From assembly GCA_003161205.1 (NCBI GenBank), contig PMOU01000185.1:1-12567 (forward strand): DNA of 12,567 nucleotides, read 5' to 3'. Numbering within the stretch: position 1 is the first letter of the stretch; every line of letters begins with the position of its first letter. A model generated the notes under the pieces. That model saw nothing but the letters and a program-made list of their open reading frames with translations. It was not told where the DNA came from and did not search any database. The position numbers and the translations under genes were made by a program. This document shows positions 6,934-12,141 of this stretch, one piece after another. Source of the stretch: Actinomycetota bacterium (GTDB taxonomy: Bacteria > Actinomycetota > Actinomycetes > Streptosporangiales > Streptosporangiaceae).

Positions 6934-6981
6934 ATGAATGCCGCACCCTGCATAAACTTTCGGCTACGCTGCCGCATTCAT
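6934..6981. promoter_or_regulatory. Imperfect inverted repeat upstream of the truncated XRE gene
   Basis: ATGAATGCCGC (6934-6944) and GCCGCATTCAT (6971-6981) are inverted, with 10 of 11 positions pairing and a 26-bp spacer. TACGCT (6965-6970) in the spacer could be a -10 element. It may be the old operator of the XRE gene that starts at 7098, but spacing and strength are modest. Confidence 0.3.
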
Positions 6982-7097
6982 GGACTGGCCAGTGGCTCCG
7001 TCATCACGCGAGCGGTGCGGACGAGAACTTGGGGGCGCATGTGACCGGATCCAGGGATTCCGCGGATCCGACGAGAAAACCGCGAAAAGGGGTCGAG

Positions 7098-7271
7098 ATG
7101 AGGACAGTCCGCTGGGAGGATCCTAAGCAGGAGATCCGGGAACTTGAGCCCGGCTGGGATGCTCCCGATCGCGTCGCGGAGCGGGAGCGGAGCAGGGCGG
7201 AGATGCGCGCCGAGCAGCGCGGGTATCAGCTTGCGCAGCTGCGGAAGAACGCCGGGCTTAGCCACCATTAG
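7098..7271 (+). pseudogene. Truncated XRE-family (HigA-like) antitoxin or regulator
   Basis: A 57-residue open frame: MRTVRWEDPKQEIRELEPGWD, a charged helix (RVAERERSRAEMRAEQRGYQ), then LAQLRKNAGLSHH and stop. The part up to RKNAGL matches the usual N-terminus of XRE regulators that partner HigB-like toxins. There, the charged segment and first HTH helix are followed by a TQxxVA recognition region. Here everything after AGL is missing. The frame runs into toxin-antitoxin remnant DNA, which supplies the TAG (7269-7271). AAAAGGGG about 6 nt before the ATG at 7098 gives a believable start. No HigB-like toxin gene is left upstream. The product would lack a DNA-binding domain. Confidence 0.65.
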
Positions 7272-7487
7272 GGAACTGCGTAACCACGGAGGTGATGTGG
7301 TGGATCGGGTTGCCCGTGGAGAGCCGGCGACTGTCACCCGGCCGGTCAGCAGGTAGCCGGGCTCCGGCCGGTGCCGAAGCCGCCGCTTATGGCCGAGACG
7401 CTGCTCGCCCGCTGGCGGCGGCTGCCGTACGTGGACTACCAGACGATGCGTGAAGAGATCGACGAGATTCTGGATCCCTCTCTGTGA
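7265..7487 (+). pseudogene. Decayed second copy of the Phd/YefM antitoxin gene
   Basis: From about 7265 to the TGA at 7485-7487 the DNA closely follows the antitoxin gene at 308-535, including the run encoding RELRNHGGDVVDRVARGEP. It has no start codon, because its 5' end is fused to the XRE fragment. One G is missing in the ACCCGGGCC run (ACCCGGCC near 7338-7345), which shifts the frame, and the displaced frame meets TAG soon after, in CAGGTAGCC. The downstream part is still similar (LLARWRRLPYVDY becomes the same with Gln for the next Arg). It cannot make a working antitoxin. Confidence 0.88.
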
Positions 7488-7627
7488 CCGGCGAGGCTGA
7501 TCGACCTGCCCAGGGAATCCTGCACACCTCTTGGGCTACCGGTCTATACGTGTAACGCTGATGACTTCGACGGGATCGACGGCCTGCACGTGGTGCCGGT
7601 GAGCGTCACAGGTGAAGTACAGCCTAG
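7484..7627 (+). pseudogene. Decayed second copy of the PIN toxin gene, internally deleted
   Basis: The remnant keeps the GTGA overlap with the antitoxin remnant and reads VTGEADRPAQGILHTS. The residues matching 549-596 of the intact gene are absent. The catalytic Asp of LDTS has become His. After CACACCTC the sequence jumps to the region near 925 of the intact copy (CTACCGGTCTATACGTGTAACGC), losing about 290 bp and shifting the frame to an immediate TAA. Similarity then continues through the segment encoding DDFDGIDGLHVVPVS to a TAG at 7625-7627 equivalent to the original stop. It is a dead toxin. Confidence 0.88.
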
Positions 7628-7647
7628 GCCGCCAGGCTCGAGCGGGA

Positions 7648-7717
7648 GCTCACCCAGCAGACACCGAAACCAAACCTTAGGACCGAACGAGCCGTGCTGC
7701 CTGCCCCCGGTGATCGC
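7648..7717 (-). repeat. Dispersed ~70-bp repeat, copy 2
   Basis: This copy runs from GCTCACCC through ACACCGAAACCAAACC, TTAGGACCGAACGAGCC and CCCCGGTGATCGC. It is the closest in length to copy 3. On the minus strand it reads ITGGRQHGSFGPKVWFRCLL. It starts about 20 bp after the toxin remnant, so copies 1 and 2 bracket the XRE and toxin-antitoxin debris. Confidence 0.78.
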
Positions 7718-7870
7718 CGGGCTCGGCCTCATCGGCCCATCCGGCGCTGGGGGCGTACAAGAGGACCTGGGTACCCCATCGGCTCGAACTGACCGCTACC
7801 CGTCGTCCATAGACGCACGATAGCAACCACCGCACCTGCCCCGCTGCTAGCGCCGCCATTGACGGCCGGA

Positions 7871-7896
7871 CTATCAATATGATATCACTTTGATAG
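7871..7896. promoter_or_regulatory. AT-rich 26-bp dyad operator upstream of small membrane protein
   Basis: Outer arms CTATCAA (7871-7877) and TTGATAG (7890-7896) are centred on the same point as an inner perfect palindrome, TGATATCA (7880-7887). Altogether 22 of 26 positions are symmetric. It lies 41 bp before the start codon at 7938 and stands out from GC-rich surroundings, so it is a strong candidate binding site for a dimeric regulator. No regulator gene adjoins it. Confidence 0.55.
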
Positions 7897-7937
7897 GTGA
7901 TCGGAAGGCCGACACCACACACCGCAGGAGACATCTC

Positions 7938-8225
7938 ATGAACGCATCCAACGACAACACCGCTGGGAACCGGCTACGCAGGTGGTGGCTAACGCCTCCG
8001 CGATCCGGCCTGCGGCGCCTGATCAACCCGATCGTGTACCGCCACCTCCGCGGCTTTGGGCTCACGCACATTGCCGGTGGCAGTGTCGGGGCCGCCGCGG
8101 CCCTCATCTGCCTCTCGTACGGCGTCTACGGATGGGCAGCCTTCTTCCTGGTTATCGCGGCCGTGAATATCGCGGCTGGCGGCTGGTACCGCACCATCGC
8201 CCGCTCCGCCCCGGCCCGGATCTGA
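7938..8225 (+). CDS. Small two-helix membrane protein
   Basis: 95 residues. An N-terminal Arg/Pro-rich cytoplasmic part (RRWWLTPPRSGLRRLINPIVY) is followed by two hydrophobic helices, about 47-63 (IAGGSVGAAAALICLSYG) and 66-85 (GWAAFFLVIAAVNIAAGGWY). It ends in a short basic tail. GCAGGAGA about 8 nt before the ATG fixes the start over an upstream in-frame ATG at 7890 inside the operator. The composition looks like a genuine conserved actinobacterial membrane protein, but I know of no function. It stands alone behind the dyad at 7871-7896, which suggests tight control. The helicase-tail fragment at 8235-8280 follows it. Confidence 0.72.
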   Translation: MNASNDNTAGNRLRRWWLTPPRSGLRRLINPIVYRHLRGFGLTHIAGGSVGAAAALICLSYGVYGWAAFFLVIAAVNIAAGGWYRTIARSAPARI

Positions 8226-8234
8226 GCCCGGTCA

Positions 8235-8280
8235 GTACCCAGCCGCCGCGCCTCAGCGGCCCGTCTCCCAAGCCCGGCAC
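8235..8280 (-). repeat. Stray copy of the helicase 3' end
   Basis: GTACCCAGC, then CGCCGC, CCTCAGCGGC, CGTCTCCCA and CCGGCAC match 12365-12416. There are a few substitutions, and 5- and 1-base gaps. On the minus strand it reads CRAWETGR and stop, the same ending as the helicase at 12389. It is therefore a fragment of that gene's end plus its downstream flank, with no coding role here. The GC-rich partial hairpin might act as a weak terminator for the gene at 7938. Confidence 0.6.
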
Positions 8281-8317
8281 GTGCGAGCTACAGTCCAATT
8301 GATGAAGGGAGGCGGCT

Positions 8318-8980
8318 ATGACCGAAGAGCCGCAGTTCACGATTGGGGCCAGGGCAAGCTGCACCGATGGTCACTGCGGCAAGGTGCGCCGCGTGATCAT
8401 CAACCCGGCCACTGAGACGGTCACCCACCTTGTCATCCAGCCGGGGCACCGGCCAGAGGCCGCGCGGCTCGTCCCCGTGCACCTGGTTGACACCACCAAC
8501 GGCGAAATCAGGCTGCGCTGCACCCTCGCGGAGTTCGACAAACTCGACCAAGCCGAGCAGCGCCAACTCGCCAGCGAAGCCGATGAACCCGTCACCGATG
8601 TTGGCCTCTTCAGCAGCGGCTTTGTCCGCAACGCCAGCGGTGACGCATTGGCTCCCGTCGGCGGCGAGTTCATGGACATCGGCCACATTCCGGGACGCCG
8701 GAGGACGTTCGTCGAAGACGTTGTTCCGGTGGGTGAGGACCAGGTGGAGCCCGGGGACCGGGTCCACGCCGTCGATGGTGAGATCGGGCGGGTGCGGGGC
8801 TTCCTCGTCAATCCGGACGATGACCAGGTGACCCACGTGCTGCTCCAGGACGGGCATCTGTGGGGCCGCAGGAAAGTCGCCATCCCCATCAGCGCCGTGA
8901 CCAGGGTCGACGCCGGAATCCGGCTCAACCTCACCAAGGAACAGGTCGGAGAACTGCCGCCTGTGGCCGAGCGGACTTAG
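8318..8980 (+). CDS. Protein with two PRC-barrel domains
   Basis: 220 residues. The first barrel (about 7-70) contains DGHCGKVRRVIINPATETVTH and LVIQPGHRPEAARLVPVHLV. The second (about 142-212) contains DGEIGRVRGFLVNPDDDQVTH and GRRKVAIPISAVTRV. The linker (75-140) is acidic and less ordered. The repeated D-G-x-G-x-V-R-x-h-h-x-N-P pattern and the following strand identify PRC-barrel folds, better known from photosynthetic reaction-centre H subunits and RimM. In actinomycetes, such standalone proteins are small cytosolic proteins of unknown role often found near stress genes. AAGGGAGG 7 nt upstream supports the ATG at 8318. TACAGT (8289-8294) could be its -10. No catalytic residues are expected. 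Confidence 0.85.
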   Translation: MTEEPQFTIGARASCTDGHCGKVRRVIINPATETVTHLVIQPGHRPEAARLVPVHLVDTTNGEIRLRCTLAEFDKLDQAEQRQLASEADEPVTDVGLFSSGFVRNASGDALAPVGGEFMDIGHIPGRRRTFVEDVVPVGEDQVEPGDRVHAVDGEIGRVRGFLVNPDDDQVTHVLLQDGHLWGRRKVAIPISAVTRVDAGIRLNLTKEQVGELPPVAERT

Positions 8981-9021
8981 CCTCAGCCCGGGCTGATGAC
9001 GATGATGGCGGGGAGGTACGG

Positions 9022-9366
9022 GTGGGTGGAACGGAGCCGGGTGCCGCGGCGCCGCGACCGCCATGGCCGGGCGGGGCGGCCTGGATCGACGGGCGGTATT
9101 GCCCGGTCGAGGAGGCGAAGATCTCGGTGCTGGATCTGGGGGTCACCCGCTCGGACTGCACCTATGACGTGGTGCACGTCTGGCGCGGGCGGTTCTACCG
9201 GCTAGACGCCCATCTGGACCGGTTCGCCGCGAGCATGGTCATCGACGGCCAGCCGGTCGGCACGGGCGCTCCCGGGCCGCTGACCCTCCAGCTGCGGGAC
9301 CGCTACTGGGCCAGCCACGACGACCCGCGGTACTCGACCCCCGTCCGCTACGACGAGCCCAGCTGA
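9022..9366 (+). pseudogene. Class IV aminotransferase with its middle deleted in frame
   Basis: 114 residues, where members of this fold-type IV PLP family (branched-chain or D-amino acid aminotransferases, aminodeoxychorismate lyases) normally have around 280-300. Residues 19-72 (AAWIDGRYCPVEEAKIS through VVHVWRGRFYRLDAHLDRF) are the family N-terminal domain. Residues 73-114 (VIDGQPVGTGAPGPLT, then LRDRYWASHDDPRYSTPV) match the family C-terminal end. The joint is near 9237. The part carrying the PLP-binding lysine and cofactor phosphate site is gone, so it cannot be an active enzyme even though the frame is unbroken. GTG 9022 with GGGAGG 5 nt before it is the chosen start. The 3' end overlaps the convergent protease gene by 19 nt. 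Confidence 0.8.
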
Positions 9367-10136
9367 GACCGCCCGCGGCTCCCGCTGATCCGTTCCAGCG
9401 CCCGGCTGATGTCGGCCGGAGCTACGATCCCGGCCAGCTGCCCGTCGGCGAACACCAGTGCCCGGCCGTCCGAACACCCGTTAAGCCGCGGCAGCAGGTC
9501 GGCGACCGGCTCATCCGGGGTAGTCCGGGCCACCTCGGCCAGCGGGCAGGCGACCTCCCGCAGCGTGGTCCGGGCGCGTTCGTCCGCGGGAACGGCGTTG
9601 ACCCGGCGCACGGTCACCAGTCCCACCGTCTGCCCGTCGTCGTCCACCACCGGGAAGGCGGAGTGCCGCAGCCACGGCAGCAACTCGCGCAGGAACCGGT
9701 CGACCGTGGCCGAAGCCGGCACGGTGACCGGGTCGGCGCTCATGACCTCCCGCACGGCCACGGTACGCAGCCGGGACTGCACCACCGCCTGCTGGTTTTC
9801 TGCGGTGGCCGCGCTGATCAGGAACCAGCCGAGAATGATGAACCACAGCCAGCTGTAGTCCCGCCGGGCCAGCACGAGATAACCGCCGACCACAATCAGC
9901 GCCCACCCGAACACCTGCCCCGAATGCGCCAGCTCGTGCGCGAGCAGGGACGCCATATAGGCCACCGCGGTCACGATGGCCGCCACCACGTATTCCGCCT
10001 CCGGCCGCCGCGGCACCTCGGCCGGAAACTGCCCCGCCGCCAGCCCGTAGGCCAGCAGCGCCACGATGACCACCACGCTCCAGTTCACGCCGATCCGGAT
10101 GCCGCTTATCCGCCCCAGGCTGAAGCTCTGTCCCAT
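9348..10136 (-). CDS. Site-2-protease/CBS protein lacking part of its protease domain
   Basis: 262 residues; intact relatives with this architecture are usually around 370. The N-terminus (SFSLGRISGIRIGVNWSVVVI) is typical of actinobacterial M50 site-2 proteases, and the zinc motif HELAH is at 67-71. It is followed at once by GQVFGWALIVVGGYLVLARRD, the segment that normally comes after the second metal motif (LDGGR-like) and its helices. About 110 residues, including the third zinc ligand, are therefore missing in frame. Two CBS domains remain (about 128-185 and 195-250: VREVMSADPVTVPASATV and VADLLPRLNGCSDGRALVF). Proteolysis should be lost, while nucleotide sensing by CBS may persist. A GGAGAG upstream supports ATG 10136. 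It may be a pseudogene or a repurposed membrane CBS protein. Confidence 0.8.
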   Translation of the reverse strand: MGQSFSLGRISGIRIGVNWSVVVIVALLAYGLAAGQFPAEVPRRPEAEYVVAAIVTAVAYMASLLAHELAHSGQVFGWALIVVGGYLVLARRDYSWLWFIILGWFLISAATAENQQAVVQSRLRTVAVREVMSADPVTVPASATVDRFLRELLPWLRHSAFPVVDDDGQTVGLVTVRRVNAVPADERARTTLREVACPLAEVARTTPDEPVADLLPRLNGCSDGRALVFADGQLAGIVAPADISRALERISGSRGRSQLGSS

Positions 10137-10270
10137 AACGTCTCTCCGCCGCGCGTGCGTTCTGTCCGTTCCGTACCAGCCTGCTCGCCGGCTCACGCTC
10201 CAGCCGCGCCGGGTCCCCCCTTGGCTCGGACCGTAGAACCAGGTCCCGTTCGGGATGATTGAAATTTTGG

Positions 10271-10340
10271 CCAACCAGCAGACACCGAAACCAAACATCA
10301 GGACCGAACGAGCCGTGGTGCCCTGCTCCCGATGATCCGC
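10271..10340 (-). repeat. Dispersed ~70-bp repeat, copy 3
   Basis: CAGCAGACACCGAAACCAAA, then AGGACCGAACGAGCCGTGG and CTCCCGATGATC match copies 1 and 2. The minus-strand reading is HHGSFGPDVWFRCLL. It lies between two minus-strand genes, about 130 bp upstream of the protease start and just after the 3' end of the gene at 10359, as free-standing intergenic sequence. Confidence 0.75.
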
Positions 10341-10358
10341 AGGGCACCCGTGGTGGCG

Positions 10359-10643
10359 CTAGCGCTGGCCTTGGTCGTGCGCTCGAGGCGCCGGGATCGC
10401 AGGAGGCTGAGTAGAGGTCCGGCTTAGCTCGGCGTACCAGGCGGCCATAGCCAGGTTGACGGCAGATTCGATGTTGTCGAGCTGGTTCTGCATCCGCCGA
10501 AGCTGCGGATCGATGTCGGCATGCATCCGCCCGAGCTGCGGGCCGATGTCAGCCGTGATGGTCGTGCGGAGGTGGTGGACGCATAGCGTTCCGCCTGCGA
10601 GAACGCCGAGTAGCGCACCCACGACGAAGATGAGCAGAACCAT
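10359..10643 (-). CDS. Small membrane-anchored coiled-coil protein
   Basis: 94 residues. Residues 2-22 form one hydrophobic helix (VLLIFVVGALLGVLAGG), an anchor or uncleaved signal. Residues 28-66 look like an amphipathic coiled coil. They contain a near-perfect tandem 11-residue repeat, ADIGPQLGRMH (31-41) then ADIDPQLRRMQ (42-52), followed by NQLDNIESAVNLAM. The tail (75-94) is Pro/Ala-rich and disordered. GGAGGAG 3 nt before the ATG at 10643 makes the start firm. I recognise no family. It could be a small scaffold or a phage- or plasmid-type accessory protein. The 11-residue spacing is the hendecad period of straight coiled coils. Confidence 0.68.
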   Translation of the reverse strand: MVLLIFVVGALLGVLAGGTLCVHHLRTTITADIGPQLGRMHADIDPQLRRMQNQLDNIESAVNLAMAAWYAELSRTSTQPPAIPAPRAHDQGQR

Positions 10644-10712
10644 GACTCCTCCAGATGCTTAGGTCATATGGACAGTATGCACTACGACCATGGCGATATG
10701 GAAGGGTCAAAG

Positions 10713-10724
10713 TGACATATGTCA
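10713..10724. promoter_or_regulatory. 12-bp perfect palindrome
   Basis: TGACATATGTCA is a perfect palindrome 70 bp upstream of the small coiled-coil gene and 298 bp before the XRE gene. A related CATATG occurs 51 bp away at 10665. It could be a regulator site for the minus-strand gene, whose possible -35 TTGACC (complement of 10705-10710) is next to it. Confidence 0.3.
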
Positions 10725-10903
10725 GATTGAAGCTGTCGTTTGACCACTACCAGAATGCGTACTACCATAAGATCTTTCGCGAGCTGCTGGTTACGCAGCG
10801 TAGGCTGCGCCGGGTGGAACTTGCTCAGAGGCCCTGCCGTGGCTCGCGAAGTTACGGACAGGTTAGCTGCGACAACATCAAGGAAAAGTTGAGCCCTAAT
10901 CCC

Positions 10904-10931
10904 TTGAGCTTGGTGAGGTTGGCGATACGCT
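10904..10931 (+). promoter_or_regulatory. Sigma-70-type promoter of the XRE-DUF5753 gene
   Basis: TTGAGC (10904-10909), a 16-nt spacer and TACGCT (10926-10931) form a fair housekeeping promoter. Transcription would start near 10938, leaving a leader of about 84 nt. A near-dyad around AAGCTT (GCGCAAGCTTGGCGC, 10933-10947) covers the expected start site and could be an operator. Confidence 0.5.
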
Positions 10932-11021
10932 AGCGCAAGCTTGGCGCGAGCTGTCGATCTGATACCTGTCAGCTTTGCCAAACGCGAATGAGACAACGTC
11001 GTCAGCGGGAGGGGCAGCGGC

Positions 11022-11900
11022 ATGGGAGATACCGACATGGGAGATGGCACGAGCCCGTTGATGCTGCGCCGACGTCTCCGAACGGAAATTCGAACGGCAC
11101 GCTTGGATAGCAACCTGACTCAGGAGCAAGTCGCCAGGGCCATGGAATGGTCCATGTCGAAGATGAACCGGATTGAAAAGGCAAAGTCCGGTATCAGCGC
11201 AAATGACCTTAGAGTGCTTCTTCCGTATCTCGGAATAAAAGATAAGAGACGGGCTGATGAGCTAATCGACCTAGCCCGGGCGGCTAGGGAAAGCCCATGG
11301 TGGAGTCGTTACAAAGACGTTGCGCCTGAAAAGCTTCTTGAACTGATTGACTATGAATCCGCAGCATCCGCCGTGAGCCAGTTTGAGCCAATGTTTATCC
11401 CTGGAATTCTCCAGACGGAAGAATACGCACGAGCCGTTCTGCAGGTTTTCTATGATGAGAAATCTGCGGCTGAGCGATTGACCTCTATGGTTGAGCTCCG
11501 AACCACACGTACAAACCTGCTGACCAGGGAGAATGCTCCGAAGTTCTCGTTCGTACTCGACGAGTCTGTCATCCACCGCGTAGTCGGTAGCTCCGCCATC
11601 ATGAGTCGGCAATTCCAGCATCTAGCCAATCTCGCAAGGCTGCCAAACGTGACAATCCAAGTCGTGCCGTTCACGGCTGGCCCGCATCCCGGCATGAAGG
11701 GACCCTTCGAGGTCGTCCAGTTCGCGGACACGCCGGACGAAAACATCGTGTTCCTCGAAGGTCCGCGCGGCGACATCATCGGCGAAGATCAAGAGGAAAC
11801 GGAGGACTATCTGAAAGCCTTCATGCACATCACGGCGGTATCCCTCAGTCCGTCGGACTCGGTTAAGCGCCTGCTCCTGGCCGCGGACGAGATGGCATAA
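11022..11900 (+). CDS. XRE-family regulator with DUF5753 domain (Scr1/WhiJ-like)
   Basis: 292 residues. The helix-turn-helix occupies about 15-72 (LRTEIRTARLDSNLTQEQVA, MSKMNRIEKAKSGIS). The DUF5753 effector domain spans about 110-285, with family signatures FEPMFIPGILQTEEYARAVL and DESVIHRVVGS. Actinomycetes carry many such genes, usually paired with a small DUF397 gene, as here at 12142. Some pairs (WhiJ/BldB-like) control development, and DUF5753 has also been classed as antitoxin-like. GGGAGGGG (11007-11014) 7 nt before ATG 11022 favours this start over ATG 11037. The first two thirds use more A/T-ending codons (for example AAAGATAAGAGA) than the end or the neighbours, hinting at horizontal acquisition or a mosaic gene. 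Confidence 0.92.
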   Translation: MGDTDMGDGTSPLMLRRRLRTEIRTARLDSNLTQEQVARAMEWSMSKMNRIEKAKSGISANDLRVLLPYLGIKDKRRADELIDLARAARESPWWSRYKDVAPEKLLELIDYESAASAVSQFEPMFIPGILQTEEYARAVLQVFYDEKSAAERLTSMVELRTTRTNLLTRENAPKFSFVLDESVIHRVVGSSAIMSRQFQHLANLARLPNVTIQVVPFTAGPHPGMKGPFEVVQFADTPDENIVFLEGPRGDIIGEDQEETEDYLKAFMHITAVSLSPSDSVKRLLLAADEMA

Positions 11901-11951
11901 CGGGCGATTCTTCCTGAGCATTCCTGTAACGGTCAAGACCTGCCGTTTGAC

Positions 11952-11987
11952 CTAGTACTAGCCTGATCGCCCTGTTTGGCTTACACT
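11952..11987 (+). promoter_or_regulatory. Putative DUF397 promoter with upstream palindrome
   Basis: CTAGTACTAG (11952-11961) is a perfect 10-bp palindrome. TACACT (11982-11987) is a good -10, but no clear -35 lies 16-18 bp before it, so an activator or the neighbouring XRE protein may be needed. GTTTGGCT (11974-11981) abuts the -10 and is the inverse of AGCCAAAC at 12019-12026, a possible paired binding site. Confidence 0.35.
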
Positions 11988-12000
11988 GCACGGTGATGGA

Positions 12001-12088
12001 ATGCATGCTGCGCTCCTGAGCCAAACTGGCTCAGGCAGGAGCAGCCTCACCAGCACTCCCGCAGGCTGGCCGGACACTCTGCATGCAT
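12001..12088 (+). promoter_or_regulatory. Potentially structured leader between XRE and DUF397 genes
   Basis: Three nested pairings can be read. ATGCATGC (12001-12008) pairs with GCATGCAT (12081-12088). Inside, CCTGAGCC (12015-12022) pairs with GGCTCAGG (12028-12035) over a 5-nt loop, and CAGCCT (12042-12047) pairs with AGGCTG (12063-12068). Together they could fold as a three-way junction. ATG 11996 opens a 7-codon frame (MECMLRS) ending at 12019 inside the first hairpin. The frame of DUF397 also stays open back to 12001, so translation from an upstream ATG is an alternative reading. No tRNA T-loop is present. Confidence 0.35.
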
Positions 12089-12114
12089 CCGCGGCTGCCA
12101 GTGCCGGCGGAGGT

Positions 12115-12138
12115 CCCCCCAGGCGGCGGGGAGGGGGG
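12115..12138 (+). promoter_or_regulatory. Hairpin masking the DUF397 ribosome binding site
   Basis: CCCCCC (12115-12120) can pair with GGGGGG (12133-12138) across a 12-nt loop. The G-run is the core of the GAGGGGGG Shine-Dalgarno sequence that serves the GTG at 12142. When folded, the site would be hidden. This suggests translational control, though C/G runs are common in this kind of DNA. Confidence 0.35.
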
Positions 12139-12141
12139 TCA

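Larger units (their letters stand above)
6558..7097. other. 540-bp gene-free region with dispersed repeat and inverted repeat
   Basis: No convincing gene lies here. Open frames exist on both strands but lack ribosome binding sites and recognisable domains. The stretch holds repeat copy 1 (6753-6825) and an imperfect inverted repeat (6934-6981). A less GC-rich patch (about 6945-6965, around CATAAACTTT) precedes the truncated XRE gene. The leader of the minus-strand operon is at its left end. Confidence 0.5.
7628..7937. other. 310-bp gene-free region carrying repeat copy 2 and an operator
   Basis: After the toxin remnant there is repeat copy 2 (7648-7717), then about 150 bp in which I see no gene, then the AT-rich dyad at 7871-7896 and the ribosome binding site of the gene at 7938. 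Open frames on either strand have no recognisable domain. Confidence 0.5.
10644..11021. other. 378-bp gene-free region between divergent genes
   Basis: The sequence here is visibly less GC-rich than the flanks. It holds CATATG cores at 10665-10670 and 10716-10721, the second inside a 12-bp palindrome (10713-10724), and a good promoter (10904-10931) for the XRE gene. A plus-strand open frame from 10655 has no ribosome binding site and no recognisable domain. I do not call it. Confidence 0.5.

Noticed and set aside
6753..7717. Repeat copies 1 and 2 as the ends of an insertion sequence or integrated element
   Set aside because: They are direct, not inverted, there is no transposase or integrase between them, and no target-site duplication can be seen.
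7677..7934. An 85-codon minus-strand frame overlapping repeat copy 2 and the dyad
   Set aside because: It begins beyond the operator, runs through the repeat and has no recognisable fold or ribosome binding site.
10655..10933. A 92-codon plus-strand frame in the gap before the XRE gene
   Set aside because: It has no ribosome binding site or recognisable domain, and part of it lies over the promoter regions of both neighbouring genes.
12001..12088. Cloverleaf-like pairing suggesting a tRNA
   Set aside because: There is no T-loop GTTCGA-type sequence, no acceptor pairing of seven bases and no proper anticodon arm. It fits better as a leader structure, if real.
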